Shown here: one piece after another, positions 62,555 to 64,000 of the stretch
Layout of the letters: each line of letters starts with the position of its first letter
Numbering within the stretch: position 1 is the stretch's first letter
From: Anaerolineales bacterium
GTDB lineage: Bacteria; Chloroflexota; Anaerolineae; 4572-78; J111
DNA length: 64,000 nucleotides
Assembly (NCBI GenBank): GCA_015075185.1
Contig: JABTUW010000001.1
Location: 1,302,001-1,366,000 of the forward strand
Direction: 5' to 3'
Notes under the pieces: generated by a model
What the model saw: the letters and a program-made list of their open reading frames with translations, nothing else
The model's database searches: none
Told to the model about the DNA's origin: nothing
Made by a program: the position numbers and the translations under genes

Positions 62555-63592
62555 GTGCCGGTAACGATTAAAGATATCGCTAAAGCTGCCGGAGTTTCTC
62601 ACACTACTGTCTCTCGCGCCCTCAATTCCAATCCTGCTATCAGTCCTGAAACAACTGAACGTGTCCAGCAATTGGCGCGGCAAATGGGTTACGTGCCCAG
62701 TGCCGTTGCCCAAAGTCTGTTGTCGCGCCGGACGCAAACCATCGGTATGGTTGTAACTACCATCGCCGACCCGTTCATTGTCAAGGTGGTTGAAGGCGCG
62801 GAACAAATTGCTCTGGCAGCCGGTTACAGCATTTTCTTGACCACCTCGCATAACAAGCCTGAGCACGAAATGGCAGTGGTGGAGACTTTTCAACGCCGCC
62901 GTGTAGATGCTATTATCGTTACTTCCTCACGGGTGGGTAGTCTGTATAGTTCGCAGTTGGACCAGATCCGGGTCCCGATTGTCCTGATTAATAATCAGGA
63001 AGAAGGTGAGTTTTTGCACTCGGTGACTGTGGACGATTTGCAGGGAGCGCAGTTAGCCGTAGCTCACCTCCTGGCCCTGGGCCACCGCCGTATTGGTTAC
63101 ATTGGCGCCGCCGACCGTCCCAAGTCAAACGGGCGGCGCCTGGCCGGATACCTTGCTGCCTTAAAGCAGGCCGGTGTCACGCCTGATCCAATATTAATGA
63201 TATCACCCGCAGCGACCGGTGACCTGGAACGGGGCCGGGCCGGGCTGGAGGTACTGTGGGCCGCGGGCGCAACGGCTGCTTTTTGCTACAATGATTTAAT
63301 TGCGATTGGGTTGCTGCTGGCCTGCCGCCAGCGGGATATCAGCGTGCCGGCGATGATGAGTGTCGTCGGTTTTGACGATATTGAGCCAGCCTTGTATACT
63401 AATCCTCCCCTAACTACTGTTCATCAACCTCGCTTGGAACTTGGTCAACTGGCTATGACGATGACGCTTGATTTACTCAATGGACAGGAGGCGCAAGATC
63501 GGATACTATCCTGTGAACTTGTGGTGCGTGAGTCAACGAGTCAACAAATCAGCGAGTCAGCGAATGGCGAATACTCGATCACGTCTAGATGA
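62555..63592 (+). CDS. LacI-family regulator, second
   Basis: Start at GTG 62555 (MPVTIKDIAKAAG), 7 bases after GGAG; ATG at 62519 would lie inside the operator. The 345-residue protein has the LacI HTH TIKDIAKAAGVSHTTVSRAL and hinge AVAQSLLSRR, then a ligand domain ending GFDDIEPALYTNPPLTTVHQP. The C-terminal tail after VVRES is encoded partly by an octamer tandem repeat (63535-63566), extending past the normal end. Likely controls the Gfo/Idh/MocA gene after it. Confidence 0.93.
   Translation: MPVTIKDIAKAAGVSHTTVSRALNSNPAISPETTERVQQLARQMGYVPSAVAQSLLSRRTQTIGMVVTTIADPFIVKVVEGAEQIALAAGYSIFLTTSHNKPEHEMAVVETFQRRRVDAIIVTSSRVGSLYSSQLDQIRVPIVLINNQEEGEFLHSVTVDDLQGAQLAVAHLLALGHRRIGYIGAADRPKSNGRRLAGYLAALKQAGVTPDPILMISPAATGDLERGRAGLEVLWAAGATAAFCYNDLIAIGLLLACRQRDISVPAMMSVVGFDDIEPALYTNPPLTTVHQPRLELGQLAMTMTLDLLNGQEAQDRILSCELVVRESTSQQISESANGEYSITSR
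63535..63566. repeat. Octamer tandem repeat in the LacI gene tail
   Basis: Four 8-base units: AACGAGTC, AACAAATC, AGCGAGTC, AGCGAATG. They are translated as the Ser/Thr/Gln-rich C-terminal tail of the LacI regulator. Confidence 0.75.
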
Positions 63593-63610
63593 GTAAGTGC
63601 TGACTGACAC

Positions 63611-63645
63611 ATCCAAAATCTAAAATCCAAAATCCAAAATCTAAC
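63611..63645. repeat. Heptamer tandem repeat (ATCYAAA)
   Basis: Five 7-base units (ATCCAAA, ATCTAAA, ATCCAAA, ATCCAAA, ATCTAAC) in the short gap between the LacI and dehydrogenase genes, ending 14 bases before the next ATG. Confidence 0.85.
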
Positions 63646-63658
63646 AGTGGAGTCACAG

Positions 63659-64000
63659 ATGACTACAAAAATTAATGTTGGAATCATTGGCGCGGGCCGG
63701 ATTGGCCGGGTACATGCCGAGAGTCTCGCTTACCGTATTCCTCAGGCTCGGGTTCTGGCTGTATCCGACGTTTTTCTGGAGGCTGCCGAAAAGTGTGCGG
63801 CCGATTTTCAGATTCCGGCCGCCTTTAAAGATCACCGGGCTATCCTGGATAATAAGGACATCGAAGCAGTAATTATTTGCTCCAGCACCGATACCCACGC
63901 CCAATTTATCAGCGAGGCGGCGGCCGCCGGGAAACATATCTTTTGCGAGAAGCCTATTGCCCTGGACCTGGCCAAAATTGATGAGCCCCTGACTATGGTT
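63659..64000 (+). CDS. Gfo/Idh/MocA-family dehydrogenase (partial)
   Basis: ATG at 63659 behind GGAG, open to the window edge (114 codons). MTTKINVGIIGAGRIGRVHA is the NAD(P)-binding start, and FCEKPIALDL holds the catalytic Lys of the EKP motif. The sequence resembles inositol 2-dehydrogenases (IolG). It follows a LacI gene and probably opens a sugar or inositol operon running out of the window. Confidence 0.9.
   Translation, partial: MTTKINVGIIGAGRIGRVHAESLAYRIPQARVLAVSDVFLEAAEKCAADFQIPAAFKDHRAILDNKDIEAVIICSSTDTHAQFISEAAAAGKHIFCEKPIALDLAKIDEPLTMV

Noticed and set aside
63611..63645. Possible CRISPR array
   Set aside because: Units are 7 bases in direct tandem with no spacers; no cas genes in the window.
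1..64000. tRNA, rRNA or origin of replication
   Set aside because: Reading both strands, I saw no cloverleaf with a CCA-side acceptor, no rRNA-like stretch and no DnaA-box cluster; a tRNAscan or Infernal search would be decisive.

Overview
The window looks like chromosomal DNA of an uncultured Chloroflexota bacterium, probably Anaerolineae- or Herpetosiphon-like. This is an inference from gene content: GT87-type membrane proteins, an LCP protein, Pkn-type Ser/Thr kinases with FGE-sulfatase domains, a helicase carrying an internal HNH domain, many sensor kinases and dense palindromic intergenic repeats. G+C is moderately high. I see no rRNA, tRNA, CRISPR array, prophage or complete insertion sequence.

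Layout. 1-336: end of a cyclic-nucleotide-binding protein. 595-9691 (+): a close-packed run of acetyltransferase, ABC ATPase, FtsX-type permease, GT87-like membrane protein, membrane/beta-propeller fusion, sensor kinase and response regulator. 9678-11965 (-): a two-gene diterpene cassette, a class II diterpene cyclase plus a homologue of Mycobacterium tuberculosis Rv3378c (tuberculosinol synthase); a similar pair is known from Herpetosiphon (kolavelool). 12311-17221 (-): LacD-like aldolase, LCP protein and a 716-residue WG-repeat protein. 17766-23173 (+): diheme cytochrome c, kinase-less membrane sensor, disulfide oxidoreductase and CrtI-like oxidoreductase. 23243-23837: VapBC toxin-antitoxin, followed by a 146-bp MITE whose ends complete the stop codons of two convergent genes. 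23982-29360: phosphoribosyltransferase, TPR-like protein, glyoxalase-like protein, GlcG-like protein, cyclase-family hydrolase, YihY membrane protein and cupin. 29986-33846 (-): etfB-etfA-acyl-CoA dehydrogenase. 34409-37494 (-): class III aminotransferase-gatC-gatA. 37769-40338 (-): a DEAH helicase/HNH/DUF1998 gene broken by three frameshifts. 40391-43601 (-): small enzymes and a MarR regulator.

43790-56615 (+) is a sugar or amino-sugar utilisation locus: LacI regulator, ABC solute-binding protein and two permeases, DUF1232 protein, Gfo/Idh/MocA dehydrogenase, GH4 glycosidase, BadF/NAGK-type kinase, a histidine kinase lacking its phospho-histidine, a DegT aminotransferase and a SIS-domain protein. 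56719-62372: a REC-PAS protein, a 1306-residue kinase-FGE-LamG-LamG-FGE protein, and a convergent REC protein with a DHp-like helix. 62555-64000: a second LacI gene under a perfect 24-bp palindrome, then a truncated Gfo/Idh/MocA dehydrogenase.

Two threads run through the window. One is the diterpene cassette, whose two key acidic residues differ from the reference enzymes. The other is a rich population of small palindromic and tandem elements. These include a ~100-bp family in four copies, one with an internally flipped 25-bp arm, a MITE, heptamer and octamer tandem repeats, and palindromes sitting in frame inside protein-coding genes.
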